Below are positions 6,111 through 6,129 of a stretch of DNA of 6,129 bases, one piece after another. Under the pieces are notes generated by a model. It saw nothing but the letters and a program-made list of their open reading frames with translations. It was not told where the DNA came from and made no database searches. The DNA is from Anaerolineales bacterium UBA5069 (GTDB lineage Bacteria; Chloroflexota; Anaerolineae; Caldilineales; Caldilineaceae), in the NCBI GenBank assembly GCA_002415895.1, contig DIAV01000241.1, positions 14,146 through 20,274 of the forward strand, read 5' to 3'. The position numbers and the translations under genes were made by a program. Positions within the stretch are counted from its first letter, which is position 1. The number at the start of each line of letters is the position of its first letter.

Positions 6111-6129
6111 GGTAACGGGTAATTGGTAA
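6111..6129 (+). repeat. Start of a 7-bp-period repeat at the window edge
   Basis: GGTAACG, GGTAATT and GGTAA follow one another directly, giving two and a half units of a GGTAANN heptamer cut off by the window end. It lies 26 bases after the pgk stop. Too little is present to say whether this is a true heptanucleotide repeat tract or chance. Confidence 0.4.

Overview
The window is a high-GC bacterial chromosome segment with no mobile elements, CRISPR arrays or rRNA/tRNA genes. It holds two divergent housekeeping blocks around a control region at about 3238-3778. A T-box leader, an IleRS with the GIHH form of the class I HIGH motif, and classical NAD-type gap and pgk genes suggest a Gram-positive-like or Chloroflexota-type bacterium. 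I lean to Chloroflexota, but this is an inference from the general look of the genes, not a proven placement.

Left block, minus strand, read from 3525 down to 1. A strong promoter (3531-3559) starts a T-box riboswitch of about 265 nt whose specifier reads AUC (isoleucine) and which ends in a textbook antiterminator/terminator pair. Then come an AlaX-type trans-editing protein (2512-3237), a Kef/YbaL-type cation:proton antiporter with a C-terminal RCK module (427-2481) and the first 90 codons of isoleucyl-tRNA synthetase, ileS (272 to beyond base 1). The genes are co-oriented, with gaps of 30 and 154 bases. The simplest reading is one isoleucine-starvation-induced operon in which ileS, the expected T-box target, is third, behind an editing enzyme and an antiporter.

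Right block, plus strand. A putative extended -10 promoter (3645-3673), with a 14-bp palindrome just upstream that could be an operator, precedes gap (3779-4789). A strong intrinsic terminator-like hairpin follows (4803-4850), then pgk (4909-6084). GAPDH and phosphoglycerate kinase catalyse successive glycolytic steps, and the hairpin between them probably lowers pgk expression relative to gap. The last 19 bases start a 7-bp-period repeat that runs off the window.

The most notable points are the Ile T-box heading an alaX-antiporter-ileS gene order, an Asp in place of the usual zinc-ligand Cys in the AlaX protein, a T-box base that does not match the usual tRNA-Ile discriminator, and an 8-bp tandem duplication inside the gap-pgk terminator. 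I see no wholly new system here. Its novelty is in regulation and gene order.
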